Source of the DNA: Dolomedes plantarius
Lineage: Eukaryota > Arthropoda > Arachnida > Araneae > Dolomedidae
Assembly (NCBI GenBank): GCA_907164885.2
Contig: OU015498.1
Location: forward strand, 122,535,727 to 122,599,726
Reading direction: 5' to 3'
DNA: 64,000 nt
The notes beneath the pieces are model-generated. The model did no database searches, was not told where the DNA came from, and saw only the letters and a list, made by a program, of their open reading frames with translations. The translations under genes and the position numbers were made by a program. Shown one piece after another: positions 9,853-24,368 of the stretch (positions are counted from its first letter, which is position 1; each line of letters begins with the position of its first letter).

Positions 9853-10171
9853 ATATTGCGATTAACATACACAGAAGAAGTTATGGTTTCTCTGTTGAAG
9901 TTTAAAATAATGACCATTATCAAGGAGGGGAGAAGGGATGTTCTAATTTGGGACAGGAATATTATGATTTACATAAAATGTAGGGTAAATGAGACTCTGT
10001 GCTGACTAGAGAAACATGACTTCTACTAAATCAAAGTCATGTTGTTCACAGAGTACCTAGCGGGGGAACGAAGCCCCCCGTTTTACCTCAGACCGTAAGA
10101 TGTTATGATCGAAGTATGTTTCTTCTATTGGGTACTTTGCTTTCCATGTTGAACAGCAGGCACGCCAGCTT

Positions 10172-10898
10172 AAAGGCCTGTTCACATTGTAGTCCGTTAA
10201 CGTAAGCGTAAAAGGAAAAATGGCGCTGAGATGGAAATAAACTAATCATAGGCCTTAAGAATTTCGTTGCTAATCGTTTGGAGGTTTGTCATTGGTAAAA
10301 TATACTTCAATAGTTTTACGCTTACGCTAACGGGCTGCAATGGGAACAGAGCCTTAAGGCCCGTTTACATAGCAGTCGGTTAGCGTTAGCTTAAAAGATC
10401 AACGGAGTGTTCACGGATGCCATAGCGCTCAGATATAGTATGATTGGCCAAAATTTAACGCACAGGCTCTAAGGGCCGGTTCTTATGGGCAAGCTATGTG
10501 ATTTATAAGCTATGTGAACAGGCCCATAGGGCCTGTTCACATAGGAGTCCTGTATCGGAAGAGTAAAAAGAAAGATGGCACCAAGACGGAAATAAACCGA
10601 TCATAGGCGTTAAAAATTTCGTTGCTAATCGTTTGGAGGTTTGTCATTGGTTAAATATATTTCAATACTTTAACGCTTTCGCTACCGGACTCCTTTGTGA
10701 ACAGGCCCTAAGGGCCTGTTCACATGGGAGTCCGTTGCGTTGCGTTAAGGAAAAGATGACGTTGAGACGAAAATAAACCAATCATATGCCTCCAAACGAT
10801 TAGCAATGAAATTTTTAACGCCTATGATTGGTTTATTTTCGTCCCAACGTCATCTTTTCCTTAACGTAACGCAACGGACTCCTATGTGAACAGGCCCT
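10172..10898. mobile_element. Head-to-tail run of four palindromic Harbinger-like MITEs
   Basis: Four copies abut: about 10172-10354, 10355-10525, 10528-10708 and 10711-10898. Each starts (A)GGGCCTGTTCACAT or close to it and ends with its reverse complement. Most of each unit can fold into a long hairpin around a core with aatcgtttggaggtttg. Copy 2 is the most degraded. Neighbours are joined by TAA (for example ggcccTAAgggcc), which fits a 3-bp target duplication as in PIF/Harbinger elements. The units carry no ORF. Confidence 0.85.
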
Positions 10899-11400
10899 AA
10901 GTCCTCCGCAAAACAGCGTCGAGATGAAGATGGTTGTGGCAGGCTTTCATCGGAGGGAAATGATCGATGCTCGCACAGGGCGAGGGACTTTGACAATGAC
11001 AGCCATGACACACCATGTGCACATGACAGCGTCCGAGTGAGCCAGATAACAAGGGGTAGTTTGCTGGAGCAACATAGAAGCGACCCCGCAACGGGGAGAG
11101 AGAGACTCAGTAAAAGCAGGGAACAAATTTCGTTTCCAACAATACGGCTGCAAACAAAGATGACAAATTCTCAACAAAGAACCCCAACAACAATTATCTC
11201 CTTCTCCTCTTTTTGGGATTTCCTTCCTTTGTAATCTGTTTTGCCTTGCCATTGGAAATAAAATTTTTAAAAATCTTTTTGGAGGGAGGGAGAGCATTAT
11301 CTGGCCGATAAAGCAGGAACCTGGGTCGCTTTTCAGACGACGGGATACTCGGGTCGTAAGTCAGTGTCGAATGAAGTATAGGGTTCTCAAAAGAGTTAAT
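10899..11400. other. GC-richer segment, nothing recognised
   Basis: Less AT-rich than its surroundings. The longest frame (116 codons, - strand, 10947-11297) has no recognisable motif and biased composition. It could be old retroelement sequence or a regulatory region; I cannot tell. Confidence 0.3.
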
Positions 11401-13802
11401 ACCTCTATGAACTTTCCAAGCAAGTTTCTTAATTTCGGATAAAAGTGCCTAATTTTAAGGTCATTAAAGCGTTAGTCACGTGCCACTCCTCAGAGAACTT
11501 CTACTAAATGATGTGACTTTTACATCTCTGGTACTTATTCACAGTGAACGTGATGTCGGTGATCGCTGCTCGATCCTGAAATATCTTGTGTTTGGTTTGA
11601 TAGCAAAGCAACGTTACATTCCTGGACTCAAACTGTGAGCGAGTTTGGTTTTCTTGATTTGTAAAAGCCTCGCTTTCTTTTCTTAAATCATATAAGAGAT
11701 TAATTTTCTCAATAATAAAACATGCATAATGGGTGTTGTGCTCATATTTATTCACATAAAAGGAGAGAAGGATTAGATTCTTATGAAATTTTACATGCAT
11801 TCTATGTGGCTTGCATAGCTAAAGATTCTAGGAGAAGAAAGGTGCGTTCAGGCTTTGTTATTTAAAATATTAATTTGAAATCAGAATGAAACTGTCCAAA
11901 TATTTTTTTCTAGAAGAAGGAAAGTTGCATTTACGGAATCGGGGTCGATTCCAAATATATTTCTGGAAAAATCAAATATGAAACACAATTAGATGGGTCA
12001 GTTTGTCATTGCAGTCATGTTTAAAATTCACATGCTTATTTCTTCTGCAGTGATATGAGAATCTGAGAGGACATTAATAATTGTTTATATGTACGTGCAG
12101 TTAAACAAACGAAAATTTAGTGAAATTGTAGCCACCTTTACATTCTAGTAAGGAAATGCATAGAAAAACTTACTTTACCATCAACCTGCGTTTGTGTATT
12201 CAGAAAGCTTCTGCTTATAAATATTTAATTGGTTTTATCTGCATTAATTTAAATGAATTGGATGGCACATTTAGTATATATACCTTTTGTGTTTTTTTAT
12301 ATAAATCACTGGGAGTATTTAATTGATTTATAAGGTCCTATCATCAGAATTTCAGTTTCGAGATTTAGTTCTTTATCACTAATTATTGAATTGAAGTATA
12401 TGATTTAACACAAAGAGTCTTTATCTTATTGTCTTCTGAAATTTTGTTTTTGATGTTAAAAATAAGTAGTAATTTAAACCATAATGAGTACTTAAGTTAA
12501 TATTAGTAATCTTTTGTAAATAAGAAACAAATATTTATATTTATTTATTAGGCAAATTATCTATTTTGGAACAGAATTTCAATAGTAATATTCAAACATC
12601 TCAATAAATTATTAGTAAAATAACTTAGATTATTGGAATGTATTTGAACTTGATAAGTATATGTCCTTTCCCCTAAATCATGTGTATCTTTTGTATGAAG
12701 AAACAATTTTTTAACATATTTTAATATAATCTGGCAAGCGCCTGCTTTTTATGACGATATGATTGTAATTATGAGGTCGGATTTTCAATCTGTTGAAAAT
12801 TATGCCTATATATTTATAAGATTTTTATTCTTAATATGATTATCTGTGGAATATAATAACCTGTATGATTTTTTCTCAGCATTTAATGTACCAGTCACTT
12901 TGCAATGAACAAATTATCAGCTAATTTCAAAAAAGATATAAATATAAGACTGATAAAAATGAATAAAAATATTCTTTTTTATAAATTTCCTGAGATAAAT
13001 GAAAAATAACTGTGTAATATTTATAGAAAAAAAAGTTAGCATCCGACCTGGAAAATCGGTAAAACTTGGAAAAACAGATAATTATGTAGAGAAGCAGGCT
13101 TTTACTACATTAATAGAAAAATAACCTACCTGCTTCACATTTTCAAGTCTACATAAGAAAAATTTTCAAAAATTTAGGGACGAAATCTTTATAAATTATT
13201 AAACATTCAGTCTTGAATCATTCTGTAACTTTGTTGTTGTAGTCATAAAAATGGTTTTCTGTAGGGTTAATGTATTTTGTAAGTTAACTGATGTGACCTG
13301 CAAATTTTTGTTTGTACATTCAATAACTTAATATCACACCTAAATTTTAATGAGAGATATGCTTAGATCTGGCCCAGTTGTATTTTTTCTTCTGTTTAAG
13401 TTAAAGGTCTACTTTTCATAGTATTCAGTACTTTGTATTAGTATTGATGATAGTAATTTACAGTTTTAAAGTCACTGGCTTAATAATGTTTCTTTTTTAC
13501 TCATATGAAACATTAGAATGATTATCTTTTTGGTATTTTTTTGCCTTAGTTTTTCTGCTAGTTTTATTTTGATTAATACTCATGCCCCTTCTCTTCTCTC
13601 TTCTGTCACATTTGACATTTCTGTGTCATAAATATTTTTATAACCTAAAGCAATTTATTAGATTTATAATATTTTGTGTTTGTTTCTATAAATAGATTTA
13701 CTGTGAGTTTGTATACATGCAGACATATATATACATATTTACTTACATTATTAGTTTGTATATATATTTATATAAATTATTAACATAATTTCATCCTTTC
13801 AG
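11401..13802. other. AT-rich non-coding, probable first intron or upstream region
   Basis: No ORF, repeat family or RNA gene recognised. It ends in a polypyrimidine stretch and AG directly before the first visible USP22-like exon, so at least its right part should be intron. Confidence 0.5.
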
Positions 13803-13941
13803 GCACATGATTGTTTGTGCATGGCAGTGTCATGCCAGACAAGGTACCAAAGAATTCATGCTTGCCTTTCATGTACATATTTTGGGTGTTACAATGGAGG
13901 TCATATTCATGACCATGCTAAAGATAAGGGTCATGCATTAG
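13803..13941 (+). CDS. USP22-like visible exon 1: ZnF-UBP
   Basis: Preceded by a tttcag acceptor and followed by a gtgagt donor. It encodes CLCMAVSC, HACLSCTYFGC and GHIHDHAKDKGHAL, the Cys/His ladder of the ubiquitin-binding zinc finger. USP22 has a similar ladder (CVCHVC, HSCLYCVFFGC, HIHEHAK). Confidence 0.9.
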
Positions 13942-16900
13942 GTGAGTAACTTTAGTTATGAAAATGATGAGGGATTGTGATATATATATATATGTATATA
14001 TAATATAATATATATATATACAGTCGAACCTCCATATATCGAAGTAGCAAAATGTCAGAAAAAAACTCGATATATAGAAATTTCGATATATAGAATTGAT
14101 CTTAGTTTTATCATAATTCTCCTAAAACATTAAAATTAAAGCTAATTTTCGTATACGAATCTCCATTTCCAATTTATATGCGAATCACATTAAATGAAAG
14201 TTAACTAAAAAATGAATTAATGTGAAAGATTTATTGAGTACTATATACCTTTAAAAAAACAATAATCCAGACAGTGGTTACAGTGATCACAGTTACATTC
14301 TTTAAAAAAATAACTACGAATATTTTGCTGAACAGCCAGTTTTGCGGAAAGTTCATCAAAGAAATGCTCGCATTTATTCAGTCCATTAAAAACTTTATCA
14401 GGGGTCCATGAAGTATTGTTTCAAACGCCAAAAATTGGGAGATTTTATTCTAAAGTGGAATAAAATCTCCCAATATGTCGTGAAAAATTTTTCGATATAT
14501 AGAGATTTTTTCGATATATAGAAACAGTTTTTCTATGTAATGAACCTGGAGATTTGCTAAGAGTTCGATATATAGAAAATTTCGATATAGGGAAGTTCGA
14601 TATATGGAGGTTCGACTGTATATATATATATATATGTGTGTGTGTGTATATATATACAGTAACCACCGCTTATAGTGATCAGTGGTTATAAGAATCAATA
14701 TCGCAAAAATAAAAACAAATGTATTATTTCCATGTTAAAATTTTCACTTTAAAGAATCAATCCACTGGTTTTAAGAATCAGTTTACACTCTTCGCTTTCC
14801 TTTCATCTTTCCAAAACAGCCACTTAAATCCTCAAAAGGTACGAAGTTCTTAATTTTTTTTGTTAAAGAAAGACTGATAAGATGGGATGGAATACAGTCG
14901 TAAAATGCATCCCTTTCTGTGTTAGACATAACATAATAGTTTCCCCTTAAACGCTTTAGCACAACACTGTCCTATTAGCTAGACTTGGGGGCATCTTTGC
15001 CCGTCCGGGTCTGATCTTTTTTTTTCTACCTCCCACATCCTGGTTGAGGTTTCCTGGACCCTGAAACAGATAAATCTTCAGCGAAGTGTCCACTATCACT
15101 TAGGCAAACGTGACATTAGTAGATTCAGCACGTTATCAAACCGTGAAACGTAAGCTAGAAGGTAAATCGTCGTCTGAGACTATTGGCATTGAAAGAGGTA
15201 TAAACAGACTCCTGAAACTTCATTACATCAAACTACCATAGAAAACTTTTTCTTGCTCCCTTCCTGTAGTTGAAATGTTAAAACTGTTAAGCAGGTATAT
15301 TGTAACAAATATTGGATTTTTTTCTTCTCTTACTATAATCATGTGTATCTACTTATAGGTCTAGAAATTAAGTTGTATTTTTAAAATAATAAAAAATAAT
15401 TTTAATAAAAGATAATTAACGTAAATTAAAGAGTATTTTATGGTAAATTATCTGATATATGAATATATAGGTGTGTGTGTGTGCTTGTCCAAAGACCTAA
15501 ATTTCGGCTATAAGAATCAACCGCTTATAAGAATCAAAAACAGTGATAACAAACGTGATTCTTATAAGCGGAAATCACTGTATATATATATATATATATG
15601 TATGCATATATATAACGAAAAAACACATTCTCCTAAATTACTTTTAAAGCATATTCAGAGTTCTCTTTTTGATAAAGCTTACATGCCTACCAGTATGCAG
15701 GCACTTGATAATAAATAAGACTTGTTTATAAAATTCCAACTTACTAATAGAATGCAGTAATGCATGCGGGATCCCGAGTAGACCACACGACTATTACTTA
15801 TACCTGACATACGTATATAGATCATATAACTGAATATGCTATGAATTCATATACTATGAATAATTCCAAGCCCTAGTGTTAGAATGGGGAAACATTCACT
15901 TTATGATGTTGAACAGAAGATTTTCCCCACTCTCTTGCTCTTTTGTAACTTTCGCCGATGTGGATGCCTTGTCCGTTTCTCTCTTCTAAGTTCATCTATT
16001 GCAATGTAACACACATCTTCCCTTTCCATTCTCCCAGCAAAGATGGAAGGCCACTTCTACCAATATGTCTTCACCTAGCTTGGATAAATGAAAATTCTTC
16101 AGATAACGTTTTTGCTCTCCATGTTATTTCTTGTCTTTACAACTGTGTCTCATATTCATTAAAATGTTTATGTATCAACTTCCATCCTATACGAATGACT
16201 TTCTAATGTATGTGTGAAATTTTACGCTTCTTCCTCAGACCTTCCTTCAACTAAATTCATTCTTCATTCATAATGTATGTGATTATTATCCCATATATAT
16301 ATTTATATATATATAATACTAGGTGGCCTGTACGACCCTTTTGCATGTGATTAAAATAAAATAAATTTTATACTAAGGTTGGTGGTTTGTAGTAAGATGA
16401 AAGAAGAACCAGTTCATTTGTAGCAATTATTTATTTGTCAAATAACAATGGTGTGTAAGGATAATACAAAACCAATTATAAAACGCCTTTGGCCACAATA
16501 TTGGACTTGAAGCATAAGACAAAACAGGGGAACATGAGATATGTACATGTCAAAACACCTTTCACAATATTTAAAGTTAAATATGACACAAACTCATCAA
16601 AAATGTGATATTTCCATTACAAAACATCTTTGTGCACACTATTTGACTGTGCTGTTTCGGCGCATCCAGGGAAAGAACTTTAGGGCCAAAAGTCAGTTTT
16701 CACTTTGATTTTTAAACAAACAATACGGTGTGTCATTCTGAATTAACATTTCGTCAGAAGTGAAGAACTTAATCTTTAAAATGGTACCTCATTTATCAAT
16801 ATTGGTTAAGTATGAAGGGAGAGAAAGGAATCGTCACAGAAAATCTTCTTCTAGAAATAATATTTATAGTTTTTCAATGCAAAAAGAATAATGTACATGT

Positions 16901-19900
16901 TGTGTTGCTACATCCAGTTTTTAAGTCAATTTGGCGCATATCGTAAATTTATTTTGGTTAGTACAATGTATTTATTTTTCTTAGGATTTATTTGGGTGCG
17001 TTGTGTTTTAATATTTATTTTATTGAATACAACCCAAAGCTCTGGATGACGAACTTAGCAACCGAACAAAAACCAATACACTATTCTCAATTTTAGATTA
17101 TGTAAGTTAACATCAACAACTTTCAATTTAGACAAACTAAAGAGTTTAACATAAGAAAACTTAGTTTATTTACACACTTAATATTTACAAGTAACAAAAA
17201 GAATCATTTCATTTCCCGAAAACAAATGCACAAAATTCTTATTTTTCACAAATTATATTTTATTATTACTTTGCCAAGGTTAGTGAGCATCCCGAGCGCA
17301 ACAATAAATAAACTTTACTATTAGTTCAACACTAAACACCTTCTCACTAAAAAACTCCTTCCTTACGAAAAAAAAACTAAATTACCTAGCCTGAATTGGA
17401 ACTGAACAAATCAAATTTGAGATTTAACACTCACCCTAATTACTTTTCATCAACTCACGATCTTGGCCTTCTCGCCTCACCGAGGGTCAGGGGTCACGCT
17501 GCTACACCGGGCAGGGGGCTAACTCTATTTCTTTCACGATGAACGATCACTTTCTCTCAGTTGATAATTGTAGCCGGGCTTTCCTTGGCGTGTACCTTCC
17601 CTATTTTGCACTGGCGATGGGTATCTTTTCACATTGTAAAAGCGGGGCGCTGGGCTCTCCTCATCGTGTAACTTCTCGATTTCGTCCTCAATGGGGGTTG
17701 CTTCTCGGCTGTAACACGGGAGCTGGGTCTCTTGGTCTCGGCGGCAATCTGAGTGCAAACCTCTCTATTTCACTTAGTCAACTCAGGCTCGCAGTGGCCG
17801 TAACAGGTTTATGTGGAACCCTCAAGTCCACTTAAAGTATATCTTTTTAAGTCGTGCTGGAGATGGGAACCTACAGCCTCCCCGATCCCGATTCTCTCTC
17901 TTCCTTTCCTCCAAACTCCTTCTATATATTTTATTTTAATCCCTTTTCACACCCATGACTCCACCTTCTCATAAACTTCAATCAGCCAATCCGGACACCG
18001 TAAACTTTTCATTCGCTGTACTCCCTTCACACTTTCTCATTGGCTTCTGAACTTAAACCTCACGCCCTCACTGCCTGCCCATTTCAGACCACCCAAGAAT
18101 TGCACGTGGCGATAGGGATTTCTGTATACCATAAATTCCACATAAAAGACCTTTGTAACACGATGTCACTTTTTTGCTCCATCAACTAATCTATGTCTCC
18201 AATCTCAGATCTTCCCATCTTCAAATCTCATAAAGCTGTCTCGCACGGGCTACGTCCTAAATAACACCATTCAATGAATTCTGTCGGCGTTAAGTTTGAT
18301 TCCGGCCTTTTATCACCAACATGTAATAAAGCTAGCTTTTTATTTAAAAGTGCTTTACTACAGTACACCTATGCAGATGTTGGCAATAAGGAAACTCATT
18401 AATGAAATCACAGAATGATAATAAAAGCAAAGGATTTTTAAATTTAAAAGTTCAGTGCAATTGATAATAGTAAAATAAAAGAAGCTAGCATGTGCCATCT
18501 AGGGGAAGAAAAATTGTTTATAATGATTATACTTTTTGCTGATTTAATTTTATAGTTGATTTAATGATTAATTTGACGTTTATAATGGTTTTTAAAGAAA
18601 CAATAAGATGTGTAATTCTAAATTAATAATTCGCATGAAGTGGATATCTTAATCTTTAAAATTGTACCTCATTTATTGATTTTGGTTAAGTATGAAGGGA
18701 GAAAAAGGAAACACAAAACACCTTTTAGAAATAATAAATATAGATATAAAAAGTTTACATTTATCTTTGGTTGCTTTCAATGGGGGCACTGTATTGGTAA
18801 ACCAACACTTCTCCCTGGTACCATCTCAATTTTGACAAGCATCTGTAGGGGCAGTATCTGGGGGGAATTGTGTCTTCTCCCACCATCTCTGATCTCATAG
18901 AAGGGCTTTCCAGTCTGTGGATTTAACATGGCCATGTCTGGCCCAGGCACGAAGGTATTTATTGTCATTCGTTAGGATTTGAACTGAGCACCCCCAGTTC
19001 CAAGTCTAATGCACTACCACTAGGCTACCTCGGGCCCTTTTTTAACTATGTGTACAAATAAAGGTTTCTCTTGATTTATAATATAAAAGGCTACTTTTAT
19101 TGATTCTTAGTATGTACAAGGAGGAAGAAACAAAGCAGAGCTCTATTTTACTTTTTATAATTTGTTTATTTAAAAAGTTTTGAAATTTAAGGCTGGGAAA
19201 TGTACAATTACTATAAATATGAATTTATGTTATATTCACTCATATATCATGTAAGATTTTAGCTTTTGAAACATTTAACATTGAAGATGATAAATGAAGT
19301 ATTTATTTCACAAACTTTTACTCTATAATTTTTTAAAATGTTTAGAAATTTGTTTTTTTTTTTAAATATATGCTCAGTTCATTTAATGATGATGAAATTA
19401 AGTGCATTAGTGTTTAGCTGAAATGATTTCAGGAGACACTGCTGCAAATGCCATTTATTGACTGTCTTTCACAACATTCACATAAATACTTTTATGCTTT
19501 AGAAAAAGAAATTAAACATTTTTTAATCTAATTATCTAGAGGCCTAAAAGGAATGGGATAGGGGCAGAGAAAGACACTTTTCTTTAGGGGTTAGCCCAAT
19601 GCAGTGCCAGACATATATGTTACAGTGAGATGTAAAATTGCATTTTATGGTATGGCCAATGTAAAGGTCATTTTTCAAAAGGATCATCTTTTTCTCAATA
19701 AATGAACCAACCAATATAAAAGGCATGGTGGCAAAAAAAAGAGAAAGCATTTCTACTGACTTCTTTCTGCATCATTTTTATTGAGATCAAAAGGACTGAA
19801 TAATCAATTGAATCTGATAAAAGTTTTTAATTACAAAAATATTTAATGTTTGAAAATTTTTATCTCTTTTGATATATTTTTGCAACATTTCAATAAAAGC

Positions 19901-22900
19901 ATGACATTGATTCAAAGGTATGCTAACCTTGACAAGCAACTAAAAAGTATTCTGGGAAATGCAAAATTGTGGAAGTTCAACTACTTATCTCTAAAAGATG
20001 CTTTAAGGGGAAAAAAGATGTAAAAATTCCAAATTTTCAATAAAAGAAACTTACAAAAGCATGACTTTGGAACACCCTATTCATATTTAGTTCATTCACT
20101 TTTTACAATAAGACCTGCACCACATTGGTGTAGTTGATTCAACCATTTATTCTCTGTCTTCTATACAAGAGACTATGAATTTTATTCACTTGATGAATTG
20201 TATCACTTCGGCTCCAAATCCTTTTATTAAGGCTGACAACTATCTATCGAAGGCTATTTTATATTGAGCTGTACATAAAGAAGTCAGTCTGACATGGGGG
20301 GGGGGGGGAATGGAGGTCATTCATTTGAAAATTTTGTTTTTCTTGTAATATAAAAGCTAATGTAATAACCTTATAATGATTAATATACCATATGAAGAGA
20401 AAATTTCAAGAAAAAATGTACAAAAATGCAATCATATAGGAAAAGTATAAACACAAAATTAACCAAATAAAATAAAACACTTTGTTATGTAACCAACCCT
20501 AAGTGACCTGATTATTTTCTAATGAGATGTACGTTACCAGATTCTGATACAATCAGTTTGTAGTCAAAAAAATATTTCTTATAGGTTTAGTCTTGGTAGA
20601 ATCTTAATTAATTTGTTTAATTAATTTTCTTGAAAAGAAATATCATGACAATTATTTCTGATGTGCAACATTATTTATAGGTACATAATATAAAAACATT
20701 GTTGGTAAGGTGTTATTTTTGTGCATCTATTCCCTAACTGCCCATTTTTAAAATTCAAGTAACTAGGCTATTCTCTCTTTATTTTTTGTCAGTAACAGAC
20801 TGTTGACTTTTGTTATTTTATTATTTTTTTGCTCTTATAGGTTTAGCTTTTCAATAAATGATTATTAGAGAATGCCTAGTATAATTATATATACTAAGGT
20901 GTCTGTGTTATTTTTTGTAAAAGCTTTCACTTATTTTAAAAGTTTTTAATAAATACAGTATACATACTTTTAAACATATTAACTGTTTGTCTAATTTTGT
21001 TTTTCAGCCATTGATACCAATTTTGGTTATGTGTTTTGTTTTGAATGTGGAGATTATCAGTATGATGTCGACTTTGAGAAAATTGCTCAAAAACAAAAGC
21101 TATCTGCAGCTCGCAAAAAAGGTAGACTTTGTATTTTTATAACATTTGCCATACCAAAAGTTTACTTTTCTAAATTTATTCAATTACCACAGAGAAACTG
21201 TTCAAAACTTGCTTGAATAATGAATGTATCATTCAAAGCACAATGTGTTCATAATCATAAAAAAAATTATGTTAATTTCTTCCAAAAATAATTCAAATAT
21301 TAATTATTATTTCTTAGAACTCATTCCTTTATAAAGGTCATACCATTTTAAACATATCTCTTAAAAGTATATTTAATATTGCATGCTATAAATATGAATT
21401 ATGTACAGGGTTCATTTATATACCTTTCCTCTGCTAACACTCCTTACTCTCTGAGAGTAAGGAAAATTTTTTTTTTTTAACATGATAGATTTATTTCAAA
21501 ATAATCATATAGTTTATAGAAACATTCTGTCTTTTGCTTCTTAACTTTTTTGAGTCTTCCAGCTACATAGATTTTAGATTTTATTATAAGTATTTAAATA
21601 TCTGTATAAGATAGAAGGTAAAAGGAAAATTTGTATTCATGACTAATAATCTTTATTTCATGCATTTGAACCATTGAAGAATAAAAGTAATAATCTAGTC
21701 ATGAGCGTGCAATAAAATCTCCCAGACTTTGATTTTTAGTGTTAGCAGCTAAGAAACATTTAGAAAAAGAACCATTCTTCTACAGAATCTCAAAAAAGTA
21801 ATCAATTACTTCTGCACTTTATTAACATTTCTGAAATTAATAGATTTTAACACAGAAAGTATTTTATAATCTGACCTTAATATTGTTCTTGGGACTTTTA
21901 TGTACATTTCATTAAAAAATACAATATACATTCAATAAAAATAGTCTATTACACATAAGGGTAAAAAGGTAGTCACAAAAGTTGATGGGTTGTTTACTGT
22001 TAGGATTTTTCCAATAACTAGTCAAATTACTATCAGCTTTTAGGATGCTTTAGACAGTTTGGCAAAGATTCAAATAATTTTTTCGTTTGATATTTCTAAT
22101 CAGATTTGGTGCCATTCATTTTAAATGACTAACTTCTGCTGTTGCTCACAAGATTTTTTTTTTTTTTAAAATAAATCCAGTTGTAAAATATGTTCTATGG
22201 GATTTATTTCTGGAGACTGAGGGATATTTATAATACTCTGGTGCAACTAAAAGTAGACAAAGCTGCACATTCAAATCTGTATGTTTTGTATCATTGTCTT
22301 ATCTTAGAAAATTTGGAAGGAGGATTTTGAATAACATTTAAGATATTTGTTAACTTCATTTCATAAATAGTAATTCTAAGATCTTATTTGCTCTAGCAAA
22401 CAACATTCTTATGTCATGATTCTACCTCTGCAATATTTTACTGCATCATGTATTTCTGTGTTCTGTTTACGAAATTATTCTTGGAGCTATTTTGTATCAT
22501 TATTAGTGCCATCTTTATCCCACTATCCAGAATTCTTATTTTTCATAGATTTTGAAAAAGAAAGTCTCCAACTTTGGTTATTTTCTCAACTTAGAACTTT
22601 TTCCATAGCACTTGGTTATATTTAGGATATCTGATCACTCTTCTAGCAGGGTCTGGAGCTACAGATGCTCTGTATAATTCATGTACTATTTGCCTAACTT
22701 TGGAGGCTTCATATTAGGATTTTTTTCACTTAAAAAAAAATAATAATGCATCTGATTCCATGGGGCAACATTGATGATCACATGGGTCTTTCCTTTGTTT
22801 TGAATTTTATGATGATTTATATGATATTTTACTTCATTGAATGCTGTTAATTGGTTAAAATTAACCATTTTAACAATTTTTGTAGTAGATTTTCCTTTAT

Positions 22901-24332
22901 TGTAATGCAAATTAAGAACTAACACACACATTTCTAACATTTTTTTCAATTCTTGAATCAACCGTGACTACAGGATGTTAAAATAACAAAAAATCTAAGA
23001 AAACATTATTAAATAATTAAAAAAGCTGTTTTTAAAGTGTTGCCCTGTTTGTGACCCAAAGTAATGTATGACACTTGGTATTTAATGCAGATGAATCAAA
23101 TTATAGTCTTAGTAAGATTTAAAGACTTTTGTAAGATATTTTTTGCTCTTTCAACAGAATATATTTATTTAAATTCAATATTTTCTTTTTAGGGAAAAAA
23201 AGGTACTTACGTATTATAGCTGAAGCTTGGCATAATATATGCTCGCCAACACCTAACTTAACAGTGGCAACCTATTTCCTGCCCGGAAATTATAAACAAC
23301 ATTTCGAGCAGAAGCATGTTAAAATAATACAAATGTGTGGAAAACGTGGTTATTCCCAAGCTCTACGTGCCCAATAAGATTTTTTTTTATTAAATACAAA
23401 TTTTAAGGGGGTTAAAAAGAGCATAACCCCCTGCTCCCCTCTAAAAACACCCACTGTATCTTTGTAACCATAGGGCCTAGGAAGTTGAAATTTCGTATAG
23501 TGGTTCCCCATAATCCCTAGGTGCCTTCTAAGAAATCTTTTTTTGGAAACTGTAAATTTTAAGGGGGTTAAAAAGAGCTTAACCCCCTGCCCCCCTCTAA
23601 AAACACCCATTATATCTTTGGAACCATAGGGCCTAGGAAAATGAAATTTCGTATGGTGCTTCCCCATAATCCCTAGGTGCCTTCTAAGAAATCTTTTTTT
23701 GGAAACTGTAAATTTTAAGGGGTTAAAAAGAGCTTAACCCCCTGCCCCCCCTCTAAAAACACCCATTGTATCTCTGGAACCATAAGGCCTAGGAAGCTGA
23801 AATTTTGTATGGTGGTTCCTCTTAAGCCCTAGAGGCACACCTATAAATATCTTTTTAAAGTTCGGATTTTAAGAGGTTTAGCCTCCCTTCTCTCTAAAAA
23901 AAACCACTGTATCTCTGGAACCATAAGGCCTGAGAAGCTGAAATTTGTTTATTTGGTTTCCTTTAAGCCCTAGGTGCACACTAATAATTTTTTCAGTTCA
24001 AATTTTAAGGGGTTTAGCCCCCCCCCCCAAAAAAAAAATAGACCCACGGTATCTCTGGAACCATAAGGCCTGGGATGCTGAAATTTGGTTGGTTGGTTCA
24101 TTTTCCTTAAGTCCTAGGTGCACACCAATAATTTTTCCCTTTTTTAGTTCAAATTTTAAGGGGTTTAGCCCCCCCCCCCCAAAAAAAAAAGAAATAAACC
24201 CACTGTATCTCTGGAACCATAAGGCCTGGAAGCTGAAATTTTTGTTGGTTGGTTTTCCTTGAGCCCTAGGTGCACACCAATAAATCTTTTTTTACATTCA
24301 AATTTTAAGGGGTTTAGTCCCCCCCCCCCCCC

Positions 24333-24368
<36 letters not shown>

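Noticed and set aside
10947..11297. 116-codon - strand ORF
   Set aside because: No recognisable domain; Cys- and Leu-rich composition without pattern; likely chance in a GC-richer stretch.
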